Shown here piece by piece: positions 41,901 to 53,285 of a DNA stretch of 64,000 nucleotides. Position 1 is the first letter of the stretch; every line of letters begins with the position of its first letter. A model generated the notes under the pieces. It had not been told where the DNA came from. It did no database searches and saw nothing but the letters and a program-made list of their open reading frames with translations. The stretch is from contig NW_025957165.1 of assembly GCF_023159225.1 (NCBI RefSeq), positions 1 through 64,000 of the forward strand, in the 5' to 3' direction. The stretch is from Perognathus longimembris pacificus. Lineage: Eukaryota; Chordata; Mammalia; Rodentia; Heteromyidae. The translations under genes were made by a program, and so were the position numbers.

Positions 41901-42367
41901 ACATACTGGGAACTCCTCAGAAGAATCTGATTTGTGATTAGGGGAGAGAGATAAAAGCTCATTTAGGAACGACATGAAAATGCTGCATATGTAGCTGTTT
42001 ATCAGTAAATATCTCCACTGAGATTAAGAAAAGCAGTAGCTTAATAAATTAAGTAATTCCTGGCATGGTTATTGTACTGGTAACTCCCCAAAAGAATCTG
42101 GATTGTGGTGAGGGAACAGAGAAAAAAGCTCATTTAGGACCTGCACTTACGAAGGGGGTAGGCAGCTGTATATCAGGGAGTATTCCTTCTGAGAATAAAA
42201 ACAGCTGGAGCTTGTTAAGGTAATTACACAGGGGAAATGATAATGTACTGGGAACTCCTCAGAAGAATCTGATATGTGGTGAGGGGAGAGAGATAAAAGC
42301 TCATTTAGGAACGACATGATCATGCTGCGTATGTAGCTGTTTATCAGTAAATATCTCCACTAAGATT

Positions 42368-42381
42368 AAGAAAAGCAGTAG
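42368..42381 (+). repeat. Target-site duplication, 5' copy (SINE copy 1)
   Basis: AAGAAAAGCAGTAG, 14 bp, is repeated exactly after the A-tail at 42,586-42,599. It lies in the A-rich stretch of a B monomer. The bases before it are 'tt', giving TT/AAGAAA, close to the TT/AAAA nick preference of L1 endonuclease. Confidence 0.9.
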
Positions 42382-42395
42382 GTGGGCTGGGGATA

Positions 42396-42406
42396 TAGCC
42401 TAGCGG
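42396..42406 (+). promoter_or_regulatory. Pol III A box in SINE copy 1
   Basis: TAGCCTAGCGG fits the tRNA A-box consensus TRGYNNARNGG at every position. It sits 12 bases into the SINE body, as expected for a tRNA-derived element. Confidence 0.8.
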
Positions 42407-42439
42407 CAAGAGTGCCTGCATCGGATACACAAGGCCCTA

Positions 42440-42450
42440 GGTTCGATTCG
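42440..42450 (+). promoter_or_regulatory. Pol III B box in SINE copy 1
   Basis: GGTTCGATTCG matches the B-box consensus GGTTCGANTCC at all but the last base, where C is replaced by G. The spacing from the A box is normal for a tRNA gene. The mismatch would weaken TFIIIC binding. Confidence 0.8.
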
Positions 42451-42585
42451 CCAGCACCACATATACAGAAAACGGCCAGAAGCGTTGCTGTGGTTCAAAT
42501 GGTAGAGTGCTAGACTTGAGCGGGAAGAAGCCAGGGACAGTGCTCAGGCCCTGAGTCCAAGGCCCAGGCCTGGCAAAAAAAAAAA

Positions 42586-42599
42586 AAGAAAAGCAGTAG
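42586..42599 (+). repeat. Target-site duplication, 3' copy (SINE copy 1)
   Basis: Identical to the 14 bp at 42,368-42,381. Its first two A's overlap the end of the poly(A) tail. The B monomer resumes right after it with 'cttaataaattaag'. Confidence 0.9.
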
Positions 42600-44420
42600 C
42601 TTAATAAATTAAGTACTTCCTGGTATGGTTACTGTACTGGTATCTCCCCAAAAGAATCTGGATTGTCGTGAGGGAACAGAGAAAAAAGCTCATTTAGGAC
42701 CTGCAATTACGAAGGGGGTAGGCAGCTGTTTATCAGGGATTATCCCTTGTGAGAATAAAAACACCTGGAGCTTGTTAAGGTAATTACACAGGGGAAAGGA
42801 TAATGTACTGGGAACTCCTCAGAGGAGTCTGATTTGTGGTGAGGGGAGAGTGATAAAAACTCATTTAGGAACGACAGGAAAATGCTGCATAGGTAGCTGT
42901 TTATCAGTAAATATCTCCACTGAGAATAAGAAAAGCAGTATCTTAATAAATTAAGTACTTCCTTGTATGTTTTCTGTACTGGTAACTCCCCAAAAGAATC
43001 TGGATTGTGGTGAGGGAACAGAGAAAAAAGCTCATTTAGGACCTGCACTTACGAAGGGGGTAGGCAGCTGTATATCAGGGAGTAAACCTTCTGAGAATAG
43101 AAACAGCTGGAGCTTGTTAAGGTAATTACACAGGGGAAAGGATTATGTACTGGGAACTCCTCAGAAGAATCTGATTTGTGGTGAGGGGAGAGAGATAAAA
43201 GCTCATTTAGGAACGACATGTACATGCTGCGTAGGTAGCTGTTTATCAGTAAATATATCCACTGAGATTAAGAAAAGCAGTAGCTTAATAAATTAAGTAC
43301 TTCCTGGTATGGTTACTGTACTGGTAACTCCCCAAAAGAATCTGGATTGTTGTGAAGGAACAGAGAAAAAAGCTCATTTAGGACCTGCACTTACGAAGGA
43401 GGTAGGCAGCTGTATATCAGGGAGTATCCCTTCTGAGAATAAAAACAGATGGAGGTTGTTAAGGTAATTACACACGGGAAAGGATAATGTACTGGGAACT
43501 CCCCAGAAGCATCTGATTTGTGGTGAAGGGAGAGAAATAAAAGCTCATTTAAGAACGACATGAACATTCTGCATAGGTAGCTGTTTATCAGTAAATATCT
43601 CCTCTGAGATTAAGAAAAGCAGTAGCTTAATAAATGAAGTACTTCCTGGTATGGTTACTGTACTGGTAACTCCCCAAAAGGATCTGGATTGTGGTGAGGG
43701 AACAGAGAAAAAAGCTCATTTAGAACCTGCACTTGCGAAGGGGGTAGGCAGCTGTATATTAGGGAGTAAACCTTCTGAGAATAAAAACAGCTGGAGCTTG
43801 TTAAGGTAATTACACAGGGGAATTGATAATGTACTGGGAACTGCTCGGAACAATCTGATATATGGTAAAGGGAGAGAGATAAAAGCTCATTTAGGAACGA
43901 CATGAACATGCTGCGTAGGTAGCTGTTTATCAGTAAATATCTCCACTGAGATTAAGAAAAGCAGTAGCTTAATAAATTAAGTACTTCCTGGTATGGTTAC
44001 TGTACTGGTAACTCCCCAAAAGAATCTGGATTGTGGTGAGGGAACAGAGAAAAAAGCTCATTTAGGACCTGCACTTACGAAGTGTTTAGGCAGCTGTATA
44101 TCAGGAAGTATCCCTTCTGAGAATAAAAACAGCTGGAGCTTGTTTAGGTAATTACACAAGGGAAAGGATAATGTACTGGGAACTCCTCAGAAGAATCTGA
44201 TTTGTGGTGAGCGGAGAGAGATAAACGCTCATTTAGGAACGACAGGAAAATGCTGCATAGGTAGCTTTTTATCAGTAAATATCTCCACTGAGATTAAGAA
44301 AAGCAGTAGCGTAATAAATTAAGTACTTCCTGGTATGGTTACTGTACTGGTAACTACCCAAAAGAATCTGCATTGTGGTGAGGGAACAGAGAAAAACGCT
44401 CATTTAGGACCTTCATTTAC

Positions 44421-44498
44421 GAAGGGGGTAGGCAGCTGTATATCAGGGAGTAAACCTTATGAAGGGGGTAGGCAGCAGTATATCAGGAGTAAACCTCC
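44421..44498 (+). repeat. 40-bp tandem duplication inside an A monomer
   Basis: 'gaagggggtaggcagc' begins at 44,421 and again at 44,461. The join is between 'gtaaacctt' and the repeated 'gaaggg', with a few bases of microhomology around 'cctta'. The second copy has 'gcagcagtatatcagg' and 'cctcctgag' instead of the usual words. The same arrangement recurs at 47,635, 50,508, 58,727, 61,601 and 63,344. Confidence 0.88.
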
Positions 44499-45395
44499 TG
44501 AGATTAAAAACAGCTGTAGCTTCTTAAAGTAATTACACAGGGCAAAGTATAATGTACTGGGAACTCCACAGAAGAATCTGATTTGTAGTGAGTGTAGAGA
44601 GATAAAAGCTCATTTAGGAACGACATGAACATGCTGCAGGTAGCTGTTTATCAGTAAATATCTCCACTGAGATTAAGAAAAACAGTATGTTAATAAATTA
44701 AGTACTTTCCGGTATGGTTACTGTACTGGTAACTCCCCAAAGAATCTGGATTGTGGTGAGGGAACAGAGAAAAAAGCTCATTAAGGACCTGCACTTACGA
44801 AGGGGTTAGGCACCTGTATATCAGGTACTATCCCTTCTGAAAATAAAAGCAGCTGGAGCTTGTTAAGGTAATAACACAGGGGAAAGGATAATGTACTGGG
44901 AACTCCTCAGAAGAATCTGATTTGTGGTGAGAGGAGAGAGATAAAAGCTCATTTAGGCACGACATGAGCATGCTGCGTAGGTAGCTGTTTATCAGTAAAT
45001 ATCTCCACTGTGATTAAGAAAACAGTAGCTTAATAAATTAAGTCCTACCTGGTATGGTTACTGTATTGCTAACGCCCCAAAAGAATCTGGATTGTGGTGA
45101 GGGAACAGAGAAAAAAGCTCATTTAGGACGTGCAATTAGGAAGGAGGTAGGCAGCTGTATATCAGGGAGTATCCCTTCTGAGAATAAAAACAGCTGGAGC
45201 TTGTTAAGGTAATTACACAGGGGAAAGGATAATGTACTGGGAACTCCTCAGAAGAATCTGATTTGTGGTGAAGGGAGAGAGATAAAAGCTCATTTAGGAA
45301 CGACATGAACATGCTGCATATGTAGCTGTTTATCAGTAAATGTCTCCACTGAGATTAAGAAAAGAAGTAGCTTAATAAATAGAGTACTTCCTGGT

Positions 45396-45605
45396 ATGGT
45401 TACTGTACTGGTAACTCCCCAAAAGAATCTGGATTGTGGTGAGGGAACAGAGAAAAAAGCTCATTTAGGACCTGCACTTACGAAGGGGTTACGCAGCTGT
45501 ATGGTTACTGTACTGGTAACTCCACAAAAGAATCTGGATTGTGGTGAGGGAACAGAGATAAAAGCTCCTTTAGGACCTGCACTTACGAAGGGGGTAGGCA
45601 GCTGT
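45396..45605 (+). repeat. 105-bp tandem duplication across a B/A junction
   Basis: 'atggttactgtactggtaac' begins at 45,396 and again at 45,501. The A sequence 'gcagctgtat' jumps back into the B sequence 'tatggttactg', sharing 'tat'. The second copy ends its B part with 'gagataaaagctccttt'. The same event is present at 48,610, 51,483 and 59,702. Confidence 0.88.
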
Positions 45606-47634
45606 ATATCAGGGAGTATCCTTTCTGAGAATAAAAACAGCTGGAGCTTGTTAAGGTAATTACACAGGGGAAAGGATAATGTACTCGGAACTCCTCAGAA
45701 GAATCTGATTTGTGGTGAGAGGAGAGAGATAAAAGCTCATTTAGGAACGACATGAACATGCTGCATATCTAGCTGTTTATCAGTAAATATCTCCACTGAG
45801 ATTAAGAAAAGCAGTAACTTAATAACTTAAGTACTTCCTGGTATGGTTACTGTACTGGTAACTCCCCAAAAGGATCTGAATTGTGGTGAGGGAACAGAGA
45901 AAAAAGCTCATTTAGGACGTGCACTTGCGAAGGGGGTAGGCAGCTGTATATCAGGGAGTATAACTTCTGAGATAAAAACAGCTGGAGATTGTTAAGGTAA
46001 TTACACAGGGGAAAGGATAATGTACTGGGATCTCCTCAGAAGAATCTGATTTGTGGTGAGCGGAGAGAGATAAAAGCTCATTAAGGAACGACAGGAAAAT
46101 GCAGCATAGGTAGCTTTTTATAAGTAAATATCTCCACTGAGATTAAGAAAAACAGTATCTTAATAAATTAAATAATTTCTGGTATGGTTACTGTACTGGT
46201 AACTCCCCAAAAGAATCTGGATTGTGGTGAGGGAACAGAGAAAAAAGCTCATTTAGGACCTGCACTTACGAAGGGGTTAGGCAGATGTATATCAGTTACT
46301 ATCCCTTCTGAGAATAAAAGCAGCTGGAGCTTGTTAAGGTAATTACACAGGGGAAAGGATAATGTACTGGGAACTCCTCAGAAGAATCTGATTTGTGGTG
46401 AGAGGAGAGATATAAAAGCTCATTTAGGCACGACATGAGCATGCTGCGTATGTAGCTGTTTATCAGTAAATATCTCCACTGTGATTAAGAAAACAGTAGC
46501 TTAATAAATTAAGTCCTACCTGGTATGGTTACTGTACTGCTAACTCCCCAAAAGAATCTGGATTGTTGTGAAGGAACAGAGAAAAAAGCTCATTTAGGAC
46601 CTGCACTTACGAAGGAGGTAGGCAGCTGTATATCAGGGAGTATCCTTTCTGAGAATAAAAACAGCTGGAGCTTGTTAAGGTAATTACACAGGGGAAAGGA
46701 TAATGTACTGGGAACTCCTCAGAATAATCTGATTTGTGGTGAGGGGAGAGAGATAAAAGCTCATTAAGGAACGACAGGAAAATGCAGCATAGGTAGCTAT
46801 TTATAAGTAAATATCTCCACTGAGATTAAGAAAAACAGTATCTTAATAAATTAAATAATTTCTGGTATGGTTACTGTACTGGTAACTCCCCAAAAGAATC
46901 TGGATTGTGGTGAGGGAACAGAGAAAAAAGCTCATTTAGGACCTGCACTTACGAAGGGGTTAGGCAGATGTATATCAGGTACTATCCCTTCTGAGAATAA
47001 AAGCAGCTGGAGCTTGTTAAGGTAATTACACAGGGGAAAGGATAATGTACTGGGAACTCCTCAGAAGAATCTGATTTGTGGTGAGAGGAGAGAGATAAAA
47101 GCTCATTTAGGCACGACATGAGCATGCTGCGTAGGTAGCTGTTTATCAGTAAATATCTCCACTGTGATTAAGAAAACAGTAGCTTAATAAATTAAGTCAT
47201 ACCTGGTATGGTTACTGTACTGCTAACTCCCCAAAAGAATCTGGATTGTGGTGAGGGAACAGAGAAAAAAGCTCATTTAGGACCTGCATTTACGAAGGGG
47301 TAGGCAGCTGTATATCAGGGAGTATCCCTTCTGAGAATAAAAACAGCTGGAGCTTGTTAAGGTAATTACACAGGGGAAAGGATAATGTACTGGGAACTCC
47401 TCAGAAGAATCTGATTTGTGGTGAGTTTTGAGAGATAATATCTCATTTAGGAACGACATGAACATGCTGCGTATGTAGCTGTTTATCAGTAAATATCTCC
47501 ACTGAGATTAAGACAAGCAGTAGCTTAATAAATTAAGTACTTCCTGGTATGGTTACTGTACTGGTAACTACCCAAAAGAATCTGCATTGTGGTGAGGGAA
47601 CACAGAAAAACGCTCATTTAGGACCTTCATTTAC

Positions 47635-47712
47635 GAAGGGGGTAGGCAGCTGTATATCAGGGAGTAAACCTTACGAAGGGGGTAGGCAGCAGTATATCAG
47701 GAGTAAACCTCC
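47635..47712 (+). repeat. 40-bp internal duplication (HOR copy 1)
   Basis: 'gaaggggg' starts at 47,635 and 47,675. It has the same join and private variants as the 44,421 copy, except 'ccttacgaag' where that one has 'ccttatgaag'. Confidence 0.85.
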
Positions 47713-48609
47713 TGAGATTAAAAACAGCTGTAGCTTGTTAAAGTAATTACACAGGGCAAAGTATAATGTACTGGGAACTCCACAGAAGAATCTGATTTGT
47801 AGTGAGTGTAGAGAGATAAAAGCTCATTTAGGAACGACATGAACATGCTGCAGGTAGCTGTTTATCAGTAAATATCTCCACTGAGATTAAGAAAAACAGT
47901 ATCTTAATAAATTAAGTACTTTCTGGTATGGTTACTGTACTGGTAACTCCCCAAAGAATCTGGATTGTGATGAGGGAACAGAGAAAAAAGCTCATTTAGG
48001 ACCTGCACTTACGAAGGGGTTAGGCACCTGTATATCAGGTACTATCCCTTCTGAAAATAAAAGCACCTGGAGCTTGTTAAGGTAATAACACAGGGGAAAG
48101 GATAATGTACTGGGAACTCCTCAGAAGAATCTGATTTGTGGTGAGAGGAGAGAGATAAAAGCTCATTTAGGCACGACATGAGCATGCTGCGTAGGTAGCT
48201 GTTTATCAGTAAATATCTCCACTGTGATTAAGAAAACAGTAGCTTAATAAATTAAGTCCTACCTGGTATGTTTACTGTATTGCTAAGTCCCCAAAAGAAT
48301 CTGGATTTTGGTGAGGGAACAGAGAAAAAAGCTCATTTAGGACCTGCAATCAGGAAGGAGGTAGGCAGCTGTATATCAGGGAGTATCCCTTCTGAGAATA
48401 AAAACAGCTGGAGCTTGTTAAGGTAATTACACAGGGGAAAGGATAATGTACTGGGAACTCCTCAGAAGAATCTGATTTGTGGTGACGGGAGAGAGATAAA
48501 AGCTCATTTAGGAACGACATGAACATGCTGCATATGTAGCTGTTTATCAGTAAATGTCTCCACTGAGATTAAGAAAAGAAGTAGCTTAATAAATAGAGTA
48601 CTTCCTGGT

Positions 48610-48819
48610 ATGGTTACTGTACTGGTAACTCCCCAAAAGAATCTGGATTGTGGTGAGGGAACAGAGAAAAAAGCTCATTTAGGACCTGCACTTACGAAGG
48701 GGTTAGGCAGCTGTATGGTTACTGTACTGGTAACTCCACAAAAGAATCTGGATTGTGGTGAGGGAACAGAGATAAAAGCTCCTTTAGGACCTGCACTTAC
48801 GAAGGGGGTAGGCAGCTGT
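48610..48819 (+). repeat. 105-bp internal duplication (HOR copy 1)
   Basis: 'atggttactg' starts at 48,610 and 48,715. The structure matches 45,396-45,605, with 'ggggttaggcagc' where that copy has 'ggggttacgcagc'. Confidence 0.85.
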
Positions 48820-50507
48820 ATATCAGGGAGTATCCTTTCTGAGAATAAAAACAGCTGGAGCTTGTTAAGGTAATTACACAGGGGAAAGGATAATGTACTG
48901 GGAACTCCTCAGAATAATCTGATTTGTGGTGAGGGGAGAGAGATAAAAGCTCATTAAGGAACGACAGGAAAATGCAGCATAGGTAGCTATTTATAAGTAA
49001 ATATCTCCACTGAGATTAAGAAAAACAGTATCTTAATAAATTAAATAATTTCTGGTATGGTTACTGTACTGGTAACTCCCCAAAAGAATCTGGATTGTGG
49101 TGAGGGAACAGAGAAAAAAGCTCATTTAGGACCTGCACTTACGAAGGGGTTAGGCAGATGTATATCAGGTACTATCCCTTCTGAGAATAAAAGCAGCTGG
49201 AGCTTGTTAAGGTAATTACACAGGGGAAAGGATAATGTACTGGGAACTCCTCAGAAGAATCTGATTTGTGGTGAGAGGAGAGATATAAAAGCTCATTTAG
49301 GCACGACATGAGCATGCTGCGTATGTAGCTGTTTATCAGTAAATATCTCCACTGTGATTAAGAAAACAGTAGCTTAATAAATTAAGTCCTACCTGGTATG
49401 GTTACTGTACTGCTAACTCCCCAAAAGAATCTGGATTGTTGTGAAGGAACAGAGAAAAAAGCTCATTTAGGACCTGCACTTACGAAGGAGGTAGGCAGCT
49501 GTATATCAGGGAGTATCCTTTCTGAGAATAAAAACAGCTGGAGCTTGTTAAGGTAATTACACAGGGGAAAGGATAATGTACTGGGAACTCCTCAGAATAA
49601 TCTGATTTGTGGTGAGGGGAGAGAGATAAAAGCTCATTAAGGAACGACAGGAAAATGCAGCATAGGTAGCTATTTATAAGTAAATATCTCCACTGAGATT
49701 AAGAAAAACAGTATCTTAATAAATTAAATAATTTCTGGTATGGTTACTGTACTGGTAACTCCCCAAAAGAATCTGGATTGTGGTGAGGGAACAGAGAAAA
49801 AAGCTCATTTAGGACCTGCACTTACGAAGGGGTTAGGCAGATGTATATCAGGTACTATCCCTTCTGAGAATAAAAGCAGCTGGAGCTTGTTAAGGTAATT
49901 ACACAGGGGAAAGGATAATGTACTGGGAACTCCTCAGAAGAATCTGATTTGTGGTGAGAGGAGAGAGATAAAAGCTCATTTAGGCACGACATGAGCATGC
50001 TGCGTAGGTAGCTGTTTATCAGTAAATATCTCCACTGTGATTAAGAAAACAGTAGCTTAATAAATTAAGTCATACCTGGTATGGTTACTGTACTGCTAAC
50101 TCCCCAAAAGAATCTGGATTGTGGTGAGGGAACAGAGAAAAAAGCTCATTTAGGACCTGCATTTACGAAGGGGTAGGCAGCTGTATATCAGGGAGTATCC
50201 CTTCTGAGAATAAAAACAGCTGGAGCTTGTTAAGGTAATTACACAGGGGAAAGGATAATGTACTGGGAACTCCTCAGAAGAATCTGATTTGTGGTGAGTT
50301 TTGAGAGATAATATCTCATTTAGGAACGACATGAACATGCTGCGTATGTAGCTGTTTATCAGTAAATATCTCCACTGAGATTAAGACAAGCAGTAGCTTA
50401 ATAAATTAAGTACTTCCTGGTATGGTTACTGTACTGGTAACTACCCAAAAGAATCTGCATTGTGGTGAGGGAACACAGAAAAACGCTCATTTAGGACCTT
50501 CATTTAC

Positions 50508-50585
50508 GAAGGGGGTAGGCAGCTGTATATCAGGGAGTAAACCTTACGAAGGGGGTAGGCAGCAGTATATCAGGAGTAAACCTCC
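50508..50585 (+). repeat. 40-bp internal duplication (HOR copy 2)
   Basis: 'gaaggggg' starts at 50,508 and 50,548, matching the 47,635 copy. Confidence 0.85.
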
Positions 50586-51482
50586 TGAGATTAAAAACAG
50601 CTGTAGCTTGTTAAAGTAATTACACAGGGCAAAGTATAATGTACTGGGAACTCCACAGAAGAATCTGATTTGTAGTGAGTGTAGAGAGATAAAAGCTCAT
50701 TTAGGAACGACATGAACATGCTGCAGGTAGCTGTTTATCAGTAAATATCTCCACTGAGATTAAGAAAAACAGTATCTTAATAAATTAAGTACTTTCTGGT
50801 ATGGTTACTGTACTGGTAACTCCCCAAAGAATCTGGATTGTGATGAGGGAACAGAGAAAAAAGCTCATTTAGGACCTGCACTTACGAAGGGGTTAGGCAC
50901 CTGTATATCAGGTACTATCCCTTCTGAAAATAAAAGCACCTGGAGCTTGTTAAGGTAATAACACAGGGGAAAGGATAATGTACTGGGAACTCCTCAGAAG
51001 AATCTGATTTGTGGTGAGAGGAGAGAGATAAAAGCTCATTTAGGCACGACATGAGCATGCTGCGTAGGTAGCTGTTTATCAGTAAATATCTCCACTGTGA
51101 TTAAGAAAACAGTAGCTTAATAAATTAAGTCCTACCTGGTATGTTTACTGTATTGCTAAGTCCCCAAAAGAATCTGGATTTTGGTGAGGGAACAGAGAAA
51201 AAAGCTCATTTAGGACCTGCAATCAGGAAGGAGGTAGGCAGCTGTATATCAGGGAGTATCCCTTCTGAGAATAAAAACAGCTGGAGCTTGTTAAGGTAAT
51301 TACACAGGGGAAAGGATAATGTACTGGGAACTCCTCAGAAGAATCTGATTTGTGGTGACGGGAGAGAGATAAAAGCTCATTTAGGAACGACATGAACATG
51401 CTGCATATGTAGCTGTTTATCAGTAAATGTCTCCACTGAGATTAAGAAAAGAAGTAGCTTAATAAATAGAGTACTTCCTGGT

Positions 51483-51692
51483 ATGGTTACTGTACTGGTA
51501 ACTCCCCAAAAGAATCTGGATTGTGGTGAGGGAACAGAGAAAAAAGCTCATTTAGGACCTGCACTTACGAAGGGGTTAGGCAGCTGTATGGTTACTGTAC
51601 TGGTAACTCCACAAAAGAATCTGGATTGTGGTGAGGGAACAGAGATAAAAGCTCCTTTAGGACCTGCACTTACGAAGGGGGTAGGCAGCTGT
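51483..51692 (+). repeat. 105-bp internal duplication (HOR copy 2)
   Basis: 'atggttactg' starts at 51,483 and 51,588, matching the 48,610 copy. Confidence 0.85.
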
Positions 51693-52539
51693 ATATCAGG
51701 GAGTATCCTTTCTGAGAATAAAAACAGCTGGAGCTTGTTAAGGTAATTACACAGGGGAAAGGATAATGTACTGGGAACTCCTCAGAATAATCTGATTTGT
51801 GGTGAGGGGAGAGAGATAAAAGCTCATTAAGGAACGACAGGAAAATGCAGCATAGGTAGCTATTTATAAGTAAATATCTCCACTGAGATTAAGAAAAACA
51901 GTATCTTAATAAATTAAATAATTTCTGGTATGGTTACTGTACTGGTAACTCCCCAAAAGAATCTGGATTGTGGTGAGGGAACAGAGAAAAAAGCTCATTT
52001 AGGACCTGCACTTACGAAGGGGTTAGGCAGATGTATATCAGGTACTATCCCTTCTGAGAATAAAAGCAGCTGGAGCTTGTTAAGGTAATTACACAGGGGA
52101 AAGGATAATGTACTGGGAACTCCTCAGAAGAATCTGATTTGTGGTGAGAGGAGAGAGATAAAAGCTCATTTAGGCACGACATGAGCATGCTGCGTAGGTA
52201 GCTGTTTATCAGTAAATATCTCCACTGTGATTAAGAAAACAGTAGCTTAATAAATTAAGTCATACCTGGTATGGTTACTGTACTGCTAACTCCCCAAAAG
52301 AATCTGGATTGTGGTGAGGGAACAGAGAAAAAAGCTCATTTAGGACCTGCATTTACGAAGGGGTAGGCAGCTGTATATCAGGGAGTATCCCTTCTGAGAA
52401 TAAAAACAGCTGGAGCTTGTTAAGGTAATTACACAGGGGAAAGGATAATGTACTGGGAACTCCTCAGAAGAATCTGATTTGTGGTGAGTTTTGAGAGATA
52501 ATATCTCATTTAGGAACGACATGAACATGCTGCGTATGT

Positions 52540-53285
52540 AGCTGTTTATCAGTAAATATCTCCACTGAGATTAAGAAAAGCAGTAGCTTAATAAATTAAG
52601 TACTTCCTGGTATGGTTACTGTACTGGTAACTCAACAAAAGAATCTGGATTGTGGTGAGGGAACAGAGAAAAAAGCTCATTTAGGACCTGCACTTACGAA
52701 GGGTGTAGGCAGCTTTATATCAGGGAGTAAACCTTCTCAGAATAAGAACAGCTGGAGGTTGTTAAGGTAATTACACAGGGGAATGGATAATGTACTGGGA
52801 ACTCCTCAGAACCATCTGATTTGTGGTGAGGGGAGAGAGATAAAAGCTCATTTAGGAAATACATAAACATGATGCATAGGTAGCTGTTTATCAGTAAATA
52901 TCTCCAATGAGTTTAAGAAAAGCAGTAGCTTAATAAATTAAGTACTTCCTGATACTGTTACTGTACTGGTAACTCCCCAAAAGAATTTGGATTGTGGTGC
53001 GGGAACAGAGAAAAAAGCTCATTTATGAACTGCACTTACGAAGGGGGTAGGCAGCTGTATATCATGGAGTAAAACTTCTGAGAATAAAAAGAGCTAGAGC
53101 TTGTTAAGGTAATTACACAGGGGAAAGGATAATGTACTGGGAACTCCTCAGAAGAATCTGATTAGTGTTGAGGGGAGAGAGATAAAAGCTCATTGAAGAA
53201 CGACATGAACATGCTGCGTAGGTAGCTGTTTATCAGTAAATATCTCCACTGAGATTAACAAAAGCAGTAGCTTAATAAATTAAGT
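52540..53285 (+). repeat. Diverged dimers between the HOR and the second large block
   Basis: About two dimers with private variants ('ggtaactcaacaaaag', 'ggaaatacataaacatg', 'gattagtgttgagg') that I did not find elsewhere in the window. No gene is present. Confidence 0.7.

Larger units (their letters stand above)
42382..42587 (+). mobile_element. Dimeric tRNA-derived (ID-type) SINE, copy 1
   Basis: A sequence unrelated to the satellite interrupts a B monomer. The body starts 'gggctggggatatagcc', typical of ID-like tRNA-Ala-derived SINEs, and has a pol III A box and B box about 33 bp apart. A linker 'cagcaccacatatacag' leads to a right half with 'ggtagagtgctagacttgag' and 'gccagggacagtgctcagg', then 'cctggc' and 13 A. 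The flanks are a perfect 14-bp duplication, so it arrived by L1-driven retroposition. From memory it resembles dimeric ID-type SINEs of castorimorph rodents (IDL-Geo of geomyoids); the family name is a recognition from sequence, not a search result. The copy has several substitutions against what I recall as consensus and is unlikely to be young. Confidence 0.9.
38980..46640 (+). repeat. 7.66-kb duplicated block, copy 1 (carries a SINE)
   Basis: Colinear with 53,285-60,946 at an offset of 14,305-14,307 bp. Reading both copies I noticed roughly fifteen to twenty differences, which suggests about 99.7% identity. The block includes the SINE at 42,382-42,587, a 40-bp internal duplication at 44,421 and a 105-bp one at 45,396. 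The left limit lies near 38,976 (aattaattac here, aattaagtac in the other copy), just before the shared 'ggattgtgatgag'. The right limit lies near 46,640 (atcctttc here, atcccttc there). Confidence 0.9.
46302..49174 (+). repeat. 2,873-bp higher-order repeat (8 dimers), copy 1
   Basis: The sequence from about 46,302 repeats from about 49,175 with near-perfect identity. 2,873 bp is eight 342-bp dimers plus about 137 bp, explained by one 40-bp and one 105-bp internal duplication minus a few small deletions. Landmarks include 'gagatataaaagctc' at 46,409 and 49,282, 'gattgttgtgaagg' at 46,561 and 49,434, and 'cagaataatctg' at 46,721 and 49,594. Confidence 0.88.
49175..52143 (+). repeat. 2,873-bp higher-order repeat, copy 2
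   Basis: Matches 46,302-49,270 at a fixed offset of 2,873 bp. After about 52,143 the best match changes to an offset of 2,190 bp (six dimers plus the same excess) and continues to about 52,540. Past 52,540 ordinary diverged dimers follow. Confidence 0.86.

Noticed and set aside
42396..42450. Functional tRNA gene
   Set aside because: The A and B boxes are those of a tRNA-derived SINE. No acceptor-stem pairing or full cloverleaf can be drawn, and a second SINE half, A-tail and target-site duplication follow.
42480..42587. Two separate SINE insertions side by side
   Set aside because: Only one A-tail and one pair of target-site duplications enclose both halves, so it is a single dimeric element.
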